Source of the DNA: Plotosus lineatus
Lineage: Eukaryota; Chordata; Actinopteri; Siluriformes; Plotosidae
Assembly (NCBI GenBank): GCA_024760905.1
Contig: CM045737.1
Coordinates: 16,642,348 to 16,706,347, forward strand
Length of the DNA: 64,000 nucleotides
Reading direction: 5' to 3'
Shown: positions 36,201 to 43,755 of the stretch, in pieces
Numbering within the stretch: the first letter of the stretch is position 1
Layout: each line of letters starts with the position of its first letter
Notes under the pieces: generated by a model
Told to the model about the DNA's origin: nothing
What the model saw: the letters and a program-made list of their open reading frames with translations, nothing else
Databases searched by the model: none
Position numbers and translations under genes: made by a program

Positions 36201-37666
36201 GGGAAAAAAAAAAAAATGAGGGCGACGACTCGGTACTGACCTTCTCATATGCGGACTGTTTGAGAAGCGTTTGAGCCTACTCCGCGTTGGAGCATCGTCT
36301 TGTGACATTTGTAGAAATTTTCTGGGATAAGTTCATGAACCAAAATGCAATGGCGCAAATATCGCATGGAAAATTTGATGATGTTTTCAAGAACAAAAAG
36401 CGACAGCTACAAATTGCTATTCGCATCAGTTGTGACCCTAAATGATCTGGGGTGGCCGTGGTCCCTGTATGGACCTAAACAATGTGGCCAAAGGTATGCG
36501 GACACCTGGCCATCACACCCAGATGTTTTCCCCAAAACGGCTGCCAGTTTCCCTTCTCTGGAACTATGAGGCTCAAACCTGTTCCAGCATGACGATGACT
36601 CTGTGCACAAAGCAAACTTCATGAAGACCTTCATGAAGTTTGCAAAGTTCAGCGTGGAGGAATTTCGGTGGAGCCCTTACCTCAACCACACTGACGACTA
36701 TTACGATGACCAGGAACCCCAACCACACCCCGGGCTCCTCGGCTAACCTCAGTACCGGACCCCACTAACACTCTCATGCCTGAACAAAGATTACAAAAAG
36801 GCATCCCAGAAGATATGTCTATAGTTAGGTTAGTTGGGCTGAACTGTCATGGCATCATCATGGGATTTCAGATTGAACTGAGGTTGAAACGCATGCCAAT
36901 GCAGGATAGGCTCTAAATTGCTGTTATAATTTTGAATTATAGCCCTTTTCACTGATTTGTACAGGACATCCAGGAATTCCAGCTTGAACATTACCTCCCA
37001 GCGGTTGTAAGTGAGCAGGAAGAGGCAGAAAGGGACAGAGGTTCCGGTCATGGCATGCACAGACGGCATGCTGTACTCAAAATTGTAGAAGACCTCCACC
37101 TTGACCACAGGTGGAGAAGCAGGTCGCGTCCACCTCACCAGGTCTTTGGTGGTCTGTCCGAAGAACAGCACCCAAACCCAGACCACGATCACCTGTCGGC
37201 TGACCCAGGCGTCCACGTTCCACATCAGGAATGGGAAAAAGACGATGAAGAACATCTCGTTGCCCAGTTCTGTCCCCAACGTGAACAGGTAGAACAGGAA
37301 CTTGCTCTCGATGATGAACTCCTGCCCAACATCATCAGTCAGAGAGTTTTTACGGAGAGGCTTCACCGTTCCTCTTGAATCGGATTTTTCGGTAACGGGG
37401 CTGCTCAGAGGACCCTCGTTGTTCTCACCTTGAACCGGATCGTGTTGTTTCAGACCCTTCGTACCGTCAGGATCGCGATCACCGTCACACCGCTTCACAC
37501 ACGCGCCGTTAAGTGACGCATCCCGCTCGCGTGCCTTCTCGGTCACGGCTGATTTACGGGGAAACGTCCCTCTGACCCCGCACAGCTGCTGAAACCGGGC
37601 GACATGGCGGGGCTCCTGCAAGTATCTACAAAGGCAGACAAATCGCGTGAACACAACCGTCGCCAT
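15187..37666 (-). CDS. sgpp1: sgpp1, sphingosine-1-phosphate phosphatase 1 (three-exon gene, whole coding span)
   Basis: Joining 37666-36995, 28409-28320 and 15738-15187 gives a 437-residue protein, close to the 441 of human SGPP1. The family removes phosphate from sphingosine 1-phosphate and related lipid phosphates in the ER membrane, feeding sphingosine back to ceramide synthesis. All three PAP2 motifs are visible: K174-X6-R181-P182, P201-S-V-H204 and S244-R-X5-H251. The N-terminal block [16 protein letters not shown] and the LRKNSL segment before the first membrane helix fit SGPP1 better than SGPP2. Multiple hydrophobic segments follow residue 120. Both junctions are phase 0 with GT donors and AG acceptors. 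No frameshift or stop breaks it, so it is probably functional. The introns hold only transposon debris. No convincing polyadenylation signal was seen just downstream. Confidence 0.95.
15739..16946. other. sgpp1 intron 2, start: no genes
   Basis: AT-rich intron. A type-2 SINE tail fragment (minus) lies at about 16052-16140 (TGCTTGACCCTAATTAAGG, GACGCCCATCTTAGCC). A-runs occur near 16459 and 16570. Confidence 0.5.
16954..18661 (-). pseudogene. RTE LINE with both ends, reverse-transcriptase core deleted
   Basis: Minus strand, 5' to 3'. A 5'UTR-like segment comes first (GGGTTGTGTCAGGAAGGGCA). Then an endonuclease domain: [32 protein letters not shown], later VSAYAPQ and GGDFNGHVG. The frame then jumps straight to the C-terminal [13 protein letters not shown]...[16 protein letters not shown] part and the 3' end. 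The palm with FADD is missing. A 7-bp TGCAAAT flanks both sides (16947-16953, 18662-18668). A frameshift lies in the endonuclease near 18190. It cannot move on its own. Confidence 0.85.
18823..19981. mobile_element. hAT-type non-autonomous element (MITE-1), interrupted, 8-bp target duplication
   Basis: Ends CAGTGCTTCTCAAA and, from the right, TAGTGTTTCTCAATT. The 8-bp GATTACAG flanks both sides (18815-18822, 19982-19989), the hAT signature length. A Tigger-like MITE sits inside (about 19361-19893). Confidence 0.88.
19361..19893 (+). mobile_element. Tigger-like MITE-X nested in the hAT element
   Basis: Starts near TAGCTACTTTGTGCTTCAAT (5' end worn) and ends GAAAGTGAGGGATCCCTG followed by TA. 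Related copies: 25124-27058, 44495-44915, 45655-46343. Confidence 0.75.
19990..20600. other. sgpp1 intron 2: nothing recognised
   Basis: No coding or repeat signature; a C-run at 20602 begins the SINE tail. Confidence 0.35.
20602..20935 (-). mobile_element. tRNA-headed SINE, RTE-type tail
   Basis: Minus orientation: tail AGGGGTCGCCACAGCGAATC, CGTCGAATGCCCTTCCTG, the core, a G-run, and a head ending CCACCAGGTCACCACTGC. Confidence 0.85.
20973..21302. mobile_element. piggyBac-type MITE flanked by TTAA
   Basis: 330 bp bounded by TTAA at 20973-20976 and 21299-21302. Ends are TTAACCCTTTATGCCC and, from the right, TTAACCCTTTACACCC. The 5' part carries GTGACGAATTAGTCAC and matches, base by base over about 90 bp, the TTAA end at 58623 (minus). 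Confidence 0.85.
21303..21998. other. sgpp1 intron 2: nothing recognised
   Basis: No recognised pattern; small open frames look random. Confidence 0.35.
21999..22320 (+). pseudogene. Tc1/Tc3-like transposase N-terminal relic with (GA)n expansion
   Basis: Begins ATGCCACGTCTAGCACGTGA (MPRLAREQR), the usual start of one fish/insect Tc-type transposase group. A (GA)20 run (22162-22201) interrupts it. Frame lost. Confidence 0.45.
22433..22772 (+). mobile_element. tRNA-headed SINE, L2-like tail, 12-bp target duplication
   Basis: Complete copy with the head (GGGCAGTGGTGGTCTAGTGG), core and type-2 tail (GCCTGGCGAGCTGTCCAGGG, ATTAGG ATTAAGCGGG). ACAATTTTGGGC flanks both sides (22421-22432, 22773-22784). 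Shows that the L2-tailed form also moved by target-primed insertion. Confidence 0.92.
22785..23640. other. sgpp1 intron 2: nothing recognised
   Basis: AT-rich; no repeat family recognised. Confidence 0.35.
23641..23900 (+). mobile_element. tRNA-derived SINE, second family
   Basis: Head GGGGCCAATAGTATAGTGAT with CATGATCAGAAGGTCGTGGG, then GTGCTAAGACC-like and CAAGTGTGCCTCTGTCTTCC parts shared with 35524-35820. More decayed than that copy. Confidence 0.7.
23901..25120. other. sgpp1 intron 2: no gene
   Basis: C-run (24029-24045) and G-run (24119-24131) flank an otherwise ordinary sequence. No coding evidence. Confidence 0.35.
25290..25612 (+). mobile_element. tRNA-headed SINE, RTE-type tail, head slightly truncated
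   Basis: Starts within the head at CAGTGGTATAGGGCGCAGG and keeps the core and tail through GCTGTGGCGACCACTGAG and AAGCCGAAAGAG. (CA)n precedes and (TATG/TG)n follows. Confidence 0.85.
25738..26670. mobile_element. Tigger-like element with internal tandem duplication
   Basis: Ends CAGTCGGTCCCCAACTTAC and, from the right, CGGTCAGCCCCCAACTTAC, with TA after the right end. No transposase. Both arms also carry a TACGAAATCCCTG-like repeat. Confidence 0.75.
25969..26312. repeat. 192-bp tandem duplication inside the Tigger-like element
   Basis: CTTTAGTTTAG...ATTCAGTAAATGTTTAATAAATG...GTCAAGCAGGGAATGCGC occurs twice, starting at about 25969 and 26161. The second unit runs into a (GA)n tract (26317-26353). 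Confidence 0.85.
27060..27250. repeat. Degenerate AT-rich tandem repeat
   Basis: About four worn units built on AACTGTATA...TATACTATAAAGCC...AATATTA. Confidence 0.6.
27251..28319. other. sgpp1 intron 2, end next to exon 2: nothing recognised
   Basis: No repeat family recognised; G-run at 28163-28172. Confidence 0.35.
28320..28409 (-). CDS. sgpp1: sgpp1 exon 2 (residues 225-254)
   Basis: A 90-bp phase-0 exon. The acceptor is a pyrimidine-rich tract ending CTGTCCCAG and the donor is GTGAGT (28319-28314). It encodes 30 residues, YPFLFGLG to GMHSVL, and matches the family's middle membrane segment. It holds the third catalytic motif S244-R-I-Y-M-G-M-H251; His251 is the expected nucleophile-activating histidine of the PAP2 fold. 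The exon is too short to be found by open-frame length. Skipping it would keep the frame but remove the active-site histidine. Confidence 0.93.
28410..29205. other. sgpp1 intron 1, next to exon 2
   Basis: The polypyrimidine tract of exon 2's acceptor is at 28410-28440. The rest is unremarkable. Confidence 0.4.
29210..30781 (+). pseudogene. Tc1-like transposon (second family), transposase decayed
   Basis: Ends CACCACCCTTCCTAATTATT and, from the right, CACTGTCCTCCATAATTATT. Each arm repeats the TAATTATTGGCACCCC word internally (about 29413 and 30565), an IR/DR arrangement. Plus-strand transposase remains are readable at about 29600-30540. They include [14 protein letters not shown] with the first catalytic Asp, [14 protein letters not shown] and a FQHDND segment with the second. 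Several stops and frameshifts break it. A (TA)24 run sits in the left arm. Confidence 0.8.
30782..31013 (+). mobile_element. 5'-truncated SINE inserted at the end of the Tc1-like element
   Basis: Starts in the core (GCGGGCCATGTCTGTCACTG) and ends GCCGAAAGGAAGACAG. GACAGTG precedes and follows it. The original TA of the Tc1 element comes after the second copy, so the SINE landed at the last bases of the transposon. Confidence 0.8.
31014..32310. other. sgpp1 intron 1: nothing recognised
   Basis: A-rich runs (31752, 31918-31950) only. Confidence 0.35.
32312..32390 (+). repeat. Tigger-like element end
   Basis: CAGAAAGCCCCCATTTATTC followed by a CGTGGGGG-type sequence resembles Tigger ends. No partner end found; interrupted by the SINE at 32403. 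Confidence 0.4.
32403..32780 (+). mobile_element. tRNA-headed SINE, RTE-type tail, 12-bp target duplication, poly-A end
   Basis: Complete head, core and tail, then about 23 A. GATATTTATTAA flanks both sides (32391-32402, 32781-32792). Confidence 0.92.
32793..33232. repeat. Microsatellite-rich block
   Basis: (TA)n at 32797-32820 and 32940-32965, (CA)n at 33171-33232, A-runs between. Confidence 0.75.
33233..33799 (+). mobile_element. Tigger/pogo-like element, deleted
   Basis: Ends CAGGGAGTCCTCGGTTTACA and, from the right, CAGAGTCCTCGGTTTACGAC, with TA after the right end. Contains the last part of a transposase frame. Confidence 0.85.
33517..33687 (+). pseudogene. Tigger1-like transposase C-terminus
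   Basis: A 56-codon frame (ATG to TAA) reads [18 protein letters not shown], then [11 protein letters not shown]. It lines up with the known C-terminal block of Tigger1/TIGD1-type transposases (DPN-ERFTKV...QCYR-I-DEK). The DDE domain is gone. Confidence 0.75.
33808..34856. mobile_element. Tigger-like non-autonomous element
   Basis: Ends CAGTAGGCCCTTGACTATTT and, from the right, CAGTAAGCCCCTGCCCGTAC, followed by TA. It abuts the previous element with only about 8 bp between. Confidence 0.75.
34859..35523. other. sgpp1 intron 1: nothing recognised
   Basis: No pattern identified. Confidence 0.35.
35524..35820 (+). mobile_element. tRNA-derived SINE, second family
   Basis: Head GGGGCCGATGGCGTAGTGGT, GTTCAAATCCC box-B-like, GTGCTAAGACTCCTGGGC, CAAGTGTGCCTCTGTCCACC and CCTGCGATGGACTAGCGTCC. 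Better kept than 23641-23900. Confidence 0.85.
35821..36479. other. sgpp1 intron 1: nothing recognised
   Basis: G-run and A-run at 36196-36216 only. Confidence 0.35.
36480..36670 (+). pseudogene. Tc1-like element fragment
   Basis: ATGTGGCCAAAGGTATGCGG with GGACACCTGGCCATCACACC is the usual terminal region of a fish Tc1-like family. CTCAAACCTGTTCCAGCATG is a transposase segment of the same family, moved next to it by deletion. Confidence 0.6.
36671..36988. other. sgpp1 intron 1, donor side
   Basis: Short unremarkable stretch between the Tc1 fragment and the exon 1 donor. Confidence 0.4.
36995..37666 (-). CDS. sgpp1: sgpp1 exon 1 (residues 1-224)
   Basis: The start is the ATG at 37664-37666, with A at -3 and G at +4. 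It places the conserved [10 protein letters not shown] block at residues 21-30, as in human SGPP1. The first 115 residues are polar and charged, without membrane segments. Hydrophobic stretches at about 122-147 and 155-170 follow. The exon carries catalytic motifs C1 (K174...R181 P182) and C2 (P201 S V H204). It ends with codon GAG (Glu224) followed by donor GTAATG (36994-36989). The residue before the C1 Arg-Pro is Thr180, where human SGPP1 has Pro. C2 reads PSVH where mammals have PSTH, which still fits PSxH. The open frame extends upstream without another in-frame ATG. Confidence 0.95.
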
Positions 37667-38050
37667 TATAAATCCGACACGGCCCTCCTGAGTGAGCGGG
37701 TACCAAGCCTCGCGCGCTGATGGTGAAGAATAGGCGAGGGTGGCGCTTCCCTGAAATACACCAACAACATACAAGCTAGCAGGACAGCTAGCAGGCTAAC
37801 GCCAACTTCCTCTTCGCTTCCTTGTGATGTCGTTGGTCGTTCATTACGCTCCGGTTTGGGTCGCTGACTGAAATATTACCGGTTAAACACCTCAAGTCTT
37901 ATTTTCACACCATAACTTCAACCGACTAGCGGCTCCCTGGGACATGAAACGAAGCTTGCAAGCTCCAGCTGGATCCGCGCGTTCTCGCCGACGGGCACGA
38001 GCACTCTGATGACGTAAGAAGCGGGTCCCCGCAGAAAGACTTTTGGAGCG
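37667..38050 (-). promoter_or_regulatory. Probable sgpp1 promoter and 5'UTR, CpG-rich
   Basis: Upstream of the sgpp1 ATG the sequence is rich in CpG, in contrast to the AT-rich surroundings. Exon 1 itself is also CpG-rich. A CRE-like TGACGTAA lies at 38010-38017, and two GGAA cores on the minus strand lie at about 37805-37825. No TATA box is evident. The transcription start cannot be placed from sequence alone. Confidence 0.5.
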
Positions 38051-38319
38051 GAAAAAAAAAAAGACTCTTGCAGTGGATGAGCAAAAGTATGTGCACTGGT
38101 CATCTGTTTTCCTTCCTGAAAACTGTTTCCACAAAAGTTTAAAGCACAGAATTATCAAAAAAAATCTCAAATCCTCAAGCATTTAAGGCTCTCCAGGACA
38201 GCCAGGTAGGGATGAGGCTGTTTTTCTTTTTGAATAAAATTTGTAGAATACAGTACTGTATTTAAAATCCAAGCCAAATAAAATAAAATAAAATAACCTG
38301 CATACAGCATCTGAGAGAG

Positions 38320-38594
38320 GTGTTTTGGAGACAAAGTCAGAGAAGCTAGATTGAGATGGTTTGGACATGTACAGAGGAGGGATAGTGAGTATATTGGTCG
38401 TAGGATGCTGAGGTTGGAACTACCAGGCAAAAGGCCCAGAGGAAGACCAAAGAGAAGATTTATGGATGTGGTGAAGGCGGACATGAAGGTCGTTGGAGTA
38501 AGAGTAGAAGATGCAGAGGACAGGGAGAGATGGAGGCAGATCATTTGCTGTGGCGACCCCTGAAGGGAAAAGCCAAAAGGAAAAGAAGAAGAAG
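38320..38594 (+). pseudogene. RTE LINE 3' end, 14-bp target duplication
   Basis: 5'-truncated: [20 protein letters not shown] frame, PRGRPKRRFMDVVKADMKV, then GCTGTGGCGACCCCTGAAGG and an AAGAAG tail. AGCATCTGAGAGAG flanks it (38306-38319, 38595-38608). Confidence 0.9.
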
Positions 38595-38608
38595 AGCATC
38601 TGAGAGAG

Positions 38609-38961
38609 GGCAGTGGTGGCCAAGTGGTATAGGGCGTTGGATTGGATCGCTGATCCTAAGGTTGGGGGTTCGAGTCCCACTCTCCACAAGGTTGTCATCC
38701 CCCTCCACCCACAGTGCAGCTAACTGGGTTCTCAAAGGCCGGCCATGTCTCTCACTGTCTATGGTGTGAGGTTCATGTAAAAGAACCATTGCTGACTTTC
38801 GACAAGAGTAGGCTGCAAAGCCGTCAGCGTGTTTCGGCCCTGCGATGGCCTGGTGAGCTGTTCACGGTGTACTCTGCCCTCGCCCAGAGTCATCTGGGAT
38901 GGGTACCAGCCTCCCCCATGACCCTAATTAGGATTAAGCAGTTACAGAAAACTAACTGAAC
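38609..38961 (+). mobile_element. tRNA-headed SINE, L2-like tail, inserted into the RTE target duplication
   Basis: Full SINE with type-2 tail. It follows directly on the RTE copy's second target duplicate. AGCATCTGAG appears again right after it (38962-38971), giving three copies of the same target word. Confidence 0.9.
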
Positions 38962-38971
38962 AGCATCTGAG

Positions 38972-39803
38972 TGGTGTTCAGTCAGTAATTTGCCCAGGCT
39001 CATGAAGATCAGCAGGAGCATTGCACCAGCCCATAGTGCTAGATGTGGTTTACCAGTTTTCCAATGATTTCTGGCACAAATTCCAAAGATGATTAATAGT
39101 TCTTGAAAGCTTTGATATTTTTTTGAAGCCAATTTTCCACAATCTTTTCGTGAAAGATTCGGCACGAGTAGCAGTTTTCCTGCAGTCAGGATTAGCTGGC
39201 TACATTCAGCCAACAACAAAGGAAAACTTCAGTTTTTGTTTTATTCTAGGTTCCACCCGCCAAGCCACCCAGAACCAGCAACGACAAAACCGCCTCATAC
39301 AATGGAATCCCATAGATCAGTAACGCCCAACCCTGTTCCTGAAGATCTGCCTCCCTGAAAACTTTCGGTCCGCACAAAATGGCTCCCAGCTTACAGGTTT
39401 AATATCTGCCTTCAGACTTCATCTCAGCGTCAAGTCTTCATTGGCTGATCTTTCAGATTCTAACACAGAACCCCACTAAGTGCCTGCAGACAAGTTTCAC
39501 ACAACTGTTTGAAACTTGCAAAGGGAGCGGCTGCTGAAAGCGGCTTTTGAAGAATTCGTGTTGAAAGTTAAAGCGAGGTAGGTCATACCCAGTATTAGTA
39601 TAATGCGCTCAATAGCGTGCTCAGTGAATGCAAGCATGAGTTGATGCATCATGATGCGGTTTGCGAGTCTCTCTTTAACCTGTTAATCATTGAAGCGGCT
39701 CATGGTGGAAATTACAACCGAGTCTAATACATAGGTGTCTCTAGGCACATATAGGCAGATAACTGGTTAGTTAAACTTCATTCATGACCTATGGTGACCT
39801 ATG
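38972..39803. other. Intergenic upstream of sgpp1: nothing recognised
   Basis: No convincing exon or repeat. Confidence 0.35.
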
Positions 39804-40724
39804 CAGGGGTCGGGAACCTATGGCTCGCGAGCCAGATGTGGCTCTTATGATGACTGCATCTGGCTCTCAGATAAATTAGGTGTCCTTTATTAACAGAATA
39901 ACTAATAATAATTTCGCTGTCCTTTAAATAAAAATACAGAAACAAAGGCATCAAATAAAACAAAAACATAAATCAATATCACGCATTTTAATCTATAAAT
40001 CTATTTTCAATGCCACTTGTCGCTGAGGCGCGCAGCGGAGAGCCAATCCTTTCTATACTCTAGTGTGTGGGCGGGTCCGATACCTTGAAACTAATTTTAT
40101 TGAATTATATGCAAAGGCTTGCACGAGTTTGTTTTTGGGTTAAGAGGTAAATTTCCCTCATGTTTGATCCTCTCGTTTGCACAAAGCCAAGCAGAGCTGG
40201 CAAGCAAAACACAAATGGACAGAATGAAAAAACTTCAACCCGCAGACCAGCTGATTGCCAAAACCTGGAACGCGCTTCCTGTCCCATACCAAACACTGCA
40301 GCGTGTGAGTCGTGCCGTATTGACCATGTTTGGCTCCACATGCGCACGCGAGCAGTCCTTCTCACACGTGAAAAGCATCAAGACCAACCTGCGGGCACGT
40401 TTAACAGATGGAAGCCTAAACGCCTGCATGAAGCTGAACCTCAGCACATATCAACCAGACTACAAAGCCATCAGCAAAACCATGCAGCACCAGAAGTTGC
40501 ATTAATAGTAAAAAGTACTTTTCTTATTAATATATAACTTCGTTATGACAATGTCTTTAAAATAAATTCAGAGTCTTATTATACTTTCAAATTGCTGGTC
40601 TTCTTTTTCCATTTAGTTGCAGCAGTTCAGTATTAAAATATATACATATATGGCTCTCAGAGGAATAGATTTTAAAATGTGTGTTATTTTTGGCTTTCTT
40701 AGTCAAAAAGGTTCCAGACCTCTG
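39804..40724 (+). mobile_element. hAT element (CAGGGGTCGGGAACC ends), internally deleted
   Basis: Left end CAGGGGTCGGGAACCTATGG; right end, from 40724, CAGAGGTCTGGAACCT. It carries GGCTCGCGAGCCAGATGTGG next to the left end. Two more copies are at 49358-49701 and 62843-63818. No 8-bp target duplication could be seen. Confidence 0.8.
40119..40505 (+). pseudogene. hAT transposase C-terminal (hATC dimerisation) fragment
   Basis: Plus-strand frame: QLIAKTWNALPVPYQ, then VLTMFGSTCAREQSFSHVKS and IKTNLRARLTDGSLNACMKL. This is the hATC region of the fish GTF2IRD2/SCAND3-like hAT group, with CAREQSFS in place of the usual C-E-SFS. The N-terminal zinc finger and the catalytic domain are missing. Confidence 0.78.
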
Positions 40725-41460
40725 TATTAGAGTATTGTAATGTCAGCAGTTGGTGTCAGGTCAGGTCTTGTCCTGCTACTGGTAACATGTAAGCCAGTAC
40801 TGTACAATCTGTTGCATGGTCAAGGCGAATAAACCAGCTCCCCCACCAGGTTCCAAATTTGGTGAGGAGGGTGGCTAGCAACCCAGTAGGAATAAAAACA
40901 AGACCTATCAATAGGATGGATGAACTCTTTAGAGTCAACGACCAGCTAGCTAGAGATGGTGTCTCAATAAAAACACCCTGCAGGAAGAACTTTGGGCCTC
41001 TACTGCGGATTTTTTTTTTTTTTTTTTGTCCTTCGTATACAGCCATGACAAGAAGAACAAACAATCACTCAGGGTCTGAAAAACCGCAAAGAGAAGCCTT
41101 TCATGGATGCCGCCTACGCCAGAATTCTGGCATGGCACACAGATTGATTGACTGTCAGCAGTAAGAACCAAAAATATCATACAATATGAAAAACAGTTAA
41201 GCGGGTATGCAACCCCAGATCTTTTATACATTACCTGACTACATACATGTTAAAAAAAGCCACAAAACTTTAGTTCTAAAAATACACTGGTAGGTGGAGA
41301 CACACTGCGAGCTTTGCATTTTATTCTAGCAAAAGAATACAGTTTGACTTTTAAGTGTACATGTGCTTGAGGGGATAACAGAAGATTAAGATTCGGATTG
41401 GCCAATACTGCAACTCTTTAATTACTTTCTTGTAAAGACTATTTTACAAGCAGCAAGGGG
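40725..41460. other. Intergenic, nothing recognised
   Basis: T-run at 41010-41028; no family recognised. Confidence 0.35.
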
Positions 41461-41615
41461 TGTGGTGATGGCTCACTGGTTACAGCAACAGGTTAGTGAT
41501 CCAAAGGTCAGCCACTGTGGGTGCTTGAGTAAGGCCCTGAACTTTCAGTTGAATAAAAATTATAATTGTAGGTCACTTTGGACAAGAACATCTGCCAATT
41601 TCTGCAAATGTAGTG
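41461..41615 (+). repeat. tRNA-derived SINE remnant
   Basis: GATGGCTCACTGGTTACAGC, GATCCAAAGGTCAGCC, GAGTAAGGCCCTGAAC and GGACAAGAACATCTGCCAAT, in the order of the SINE at 11808. Confidence 0.55.
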
Positions 41616-41859
41616 CAGTCTGTCAGTTAAATGTGCTCACTACTGGAGCATTTTACAGTACTATGTACAGATTTTATATAGTATTTTGATGTTAGTTTTA
41701 AGACTAAATGAGGCCTTTTATTATGGCAAAGACATTAGTTCTTAAAGTAAATACCATTCTCGACTGTAGAATGAGCAATACAGTACTAGTACTTTTACTG
41801 TAATTTTAAAAATGACGTTCTGGCAACCACAGTTGCCAGTATTTTACCCCAAGTACAAA

Positions 41860-43175
41860 CTAATATATGTACATTACTGCGTCAATGTGGCGTGGCATGG
41901 AGGCAATCAGCCTGTGGCACTGCTGAGGTGTTATGGAGGCCCAGGATGCTTCGATAGCGGCCTTAAGCTCATCCACAGTGTTGGGTCTGGTGTCTCTCAA
42001 CTTTCTCTTCACAATATCCCACAGATTCTCTATGGGCTTCAGGTCAGGAGAGTTGGCAGGCCAATTGAGCCCAGTAATACCATGATCAGTAAACCATTTA
42101 GCAGTGGTTTTGGCACTGTGAGCAGGTGCCAGGTCGTGCTGAAAAATGAAAATCTTCATCTCCATAAAGCTTTTCAGCAGATGGAAGCATGAAGTGCTCC
42201 AAAATCTCCTGATAGCGAGCTGCATTGACCCTGTCCTTGATAGAAGACAGTGGACCAACACCAGCAGCTGACATGGCACCCCAGACCATCACTGACTGTG
42301 GGTACTTGACACTGGACTTCAGGAATTTTGGCATTTCCTTCTCCCCAGTCTTCCTCCAGACTCTGGCACCTTGATTTCTGAATGACATGCAAAATTTGCT
42401 TTCATCCGACAAAAAAGTACTTTGGACCACTGAGCAACAGTCCAGTGCTGCTTCTCTGTAGCCCAGGTCAGGCGCTTCTGCCGTTGTTTCTGGTTCAAAA
42501 GTGGCTTGACCCGGGGAATGCGGCACCTGTAGCCCATTTCCTGCACACGCCTGTGCACGGTGGCTATGGGTGTTTCTACTCCAGACTCAGTCCACTGCTT
42601 CCACAGGTCTCCCAAGGTCTGGAATTGGCCCTTCTCCACAATCTTCCTCAGGGTCCGGTCACCTCTTCTGGTTGAGCAGCGTTTTCTGCCACACTTTTTC
42701 CTTCCCACAGACGTCCCACTGAGGTGGCTTGATACAGCACTCTGGGAACAGCCTATTCGCTCAGAGATTTCTTTCTGTGTCTTACCCTCTTGCTTGAGGG
42801 TGTCAATGATGTCCTTCTGGACAGCAGTCAGGTCTGCAGTCTTACCCATGATTGCGGTTTTGAGTAATGAACCAGGCTGGGAGTTTTTAAAAGCCTCAGG
42901 AATCTTTTGCAGGTGTTTAGAGTTAATTGGTTGATTCAGATGATTAGCTTAATAGCTCGTTTAGACTACCTGAACATGATATGCTAATTTTTTGAGATAG
43001 GAATTTTGGGTTTTCATGAGCTGTAAGCCACAATCATCAGAATTAAAACAATAAAAGACCTGGAATATTTCAGTTGGTGTGCAATAAATCTAAAATATAC
43101 GAAAGTCTAATATTTATCAGTACATTACAGAAAATAATGAACATCACAATATGCTAATTTTTTGAGAAGGACTAG
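41860..43175 (-). pseudogene. Tc1 element (DD34E), one end lost
   Basis: ATG at 42849-42847. The N-terminal HTH MGKTADLTAVQKDIIDTLKQ and a second HTH with GRKRC follow. The catalytic core spreads over three frames: WSKVLF then DESKFCMSF, FQHDLAPAHSAKTTAKWF, ENLWDIVKRKL. The DD34E catalytic residues are all still present, but frameshifts lie near 42410 and 42150. The upstream arm is complete to CTAG/TA at 43175-43177. The 3' arm is missing beyond about 41860. Same family as 61263-62819. Confidence 0.88.
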
Positions 43176-43177
43176 TA

Positions 43178-43755
43178 AAGGACCAGTATTTGTTGTGTAC
43201 TGCACTTTGTTTTGGACAAACTATAATCTACATTGTGTGAGCTACTGGACACCTGAATTATCAGGGTGTCTAGTGAATGTGGCAGAAGTGAGTATCCATT
43301 TATTCATAGTTACCATCCAGTCTTTTGAATAAAACAACTGTATTAAACTTGTAAGTAAAATGAAACTGTTGCTAAACACTCATAAGACTTCACCTTTATT
43401 GTAGCAAGTCGAGCTGCCCTCATGGTGGACTGGGAGAAAAATAAATCTGTCTCAGATTTGAGGCAAAAGGTGATTTATATGCTAACAGTATTAACAGCCA
43501 CAAAGAGATTTTGGCGAACATGACTGGACCCACCTCCAATGGCAGAGCGCTGTCAGGGTTTTTATTCTTCCTCCGTCACTGGATTCAAGAGTTAAAAATA
43601 AATAAATAAAATTATATATATATATAAACACACACTGTATATATAAATAAATTTGCAAATACTTAAACGGTCACAACCAGAAGTATTCATACACTGTGGC
43701 AAAGATGAGATGACTGAAAGGCCTTTTCTCTGCATTTGTCGTCATTCCACTAGTG
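43178..43755. other. Intergenic with one exon-like segment
   Basis: On the minus strand 43429-43394 (36 nt, 12 codons with an ATG) lies between TTATTTTTCTCCCAG and GTGAAG, which would make an acceptor and a donor. No family match, so only a possibility. A short (TA)n lies at 43615. Confidence 0.3.

Noticed and set aside
15187..37666. Assignment to sgpp2 instead of sgpp1
   Set aside because: The LRKNSL block, the FGTELGNE-like [10 protein letters not shown] and [11 protein letters not shown] segments match SGPP1; SGPP2 differs at these places.
37667..37774. N-terminal extension of sgpp1 upstream of 37666
   Set aside because: The frame is open but has no ATG, and the ATG at 37666 matches the family start and has a strong context.
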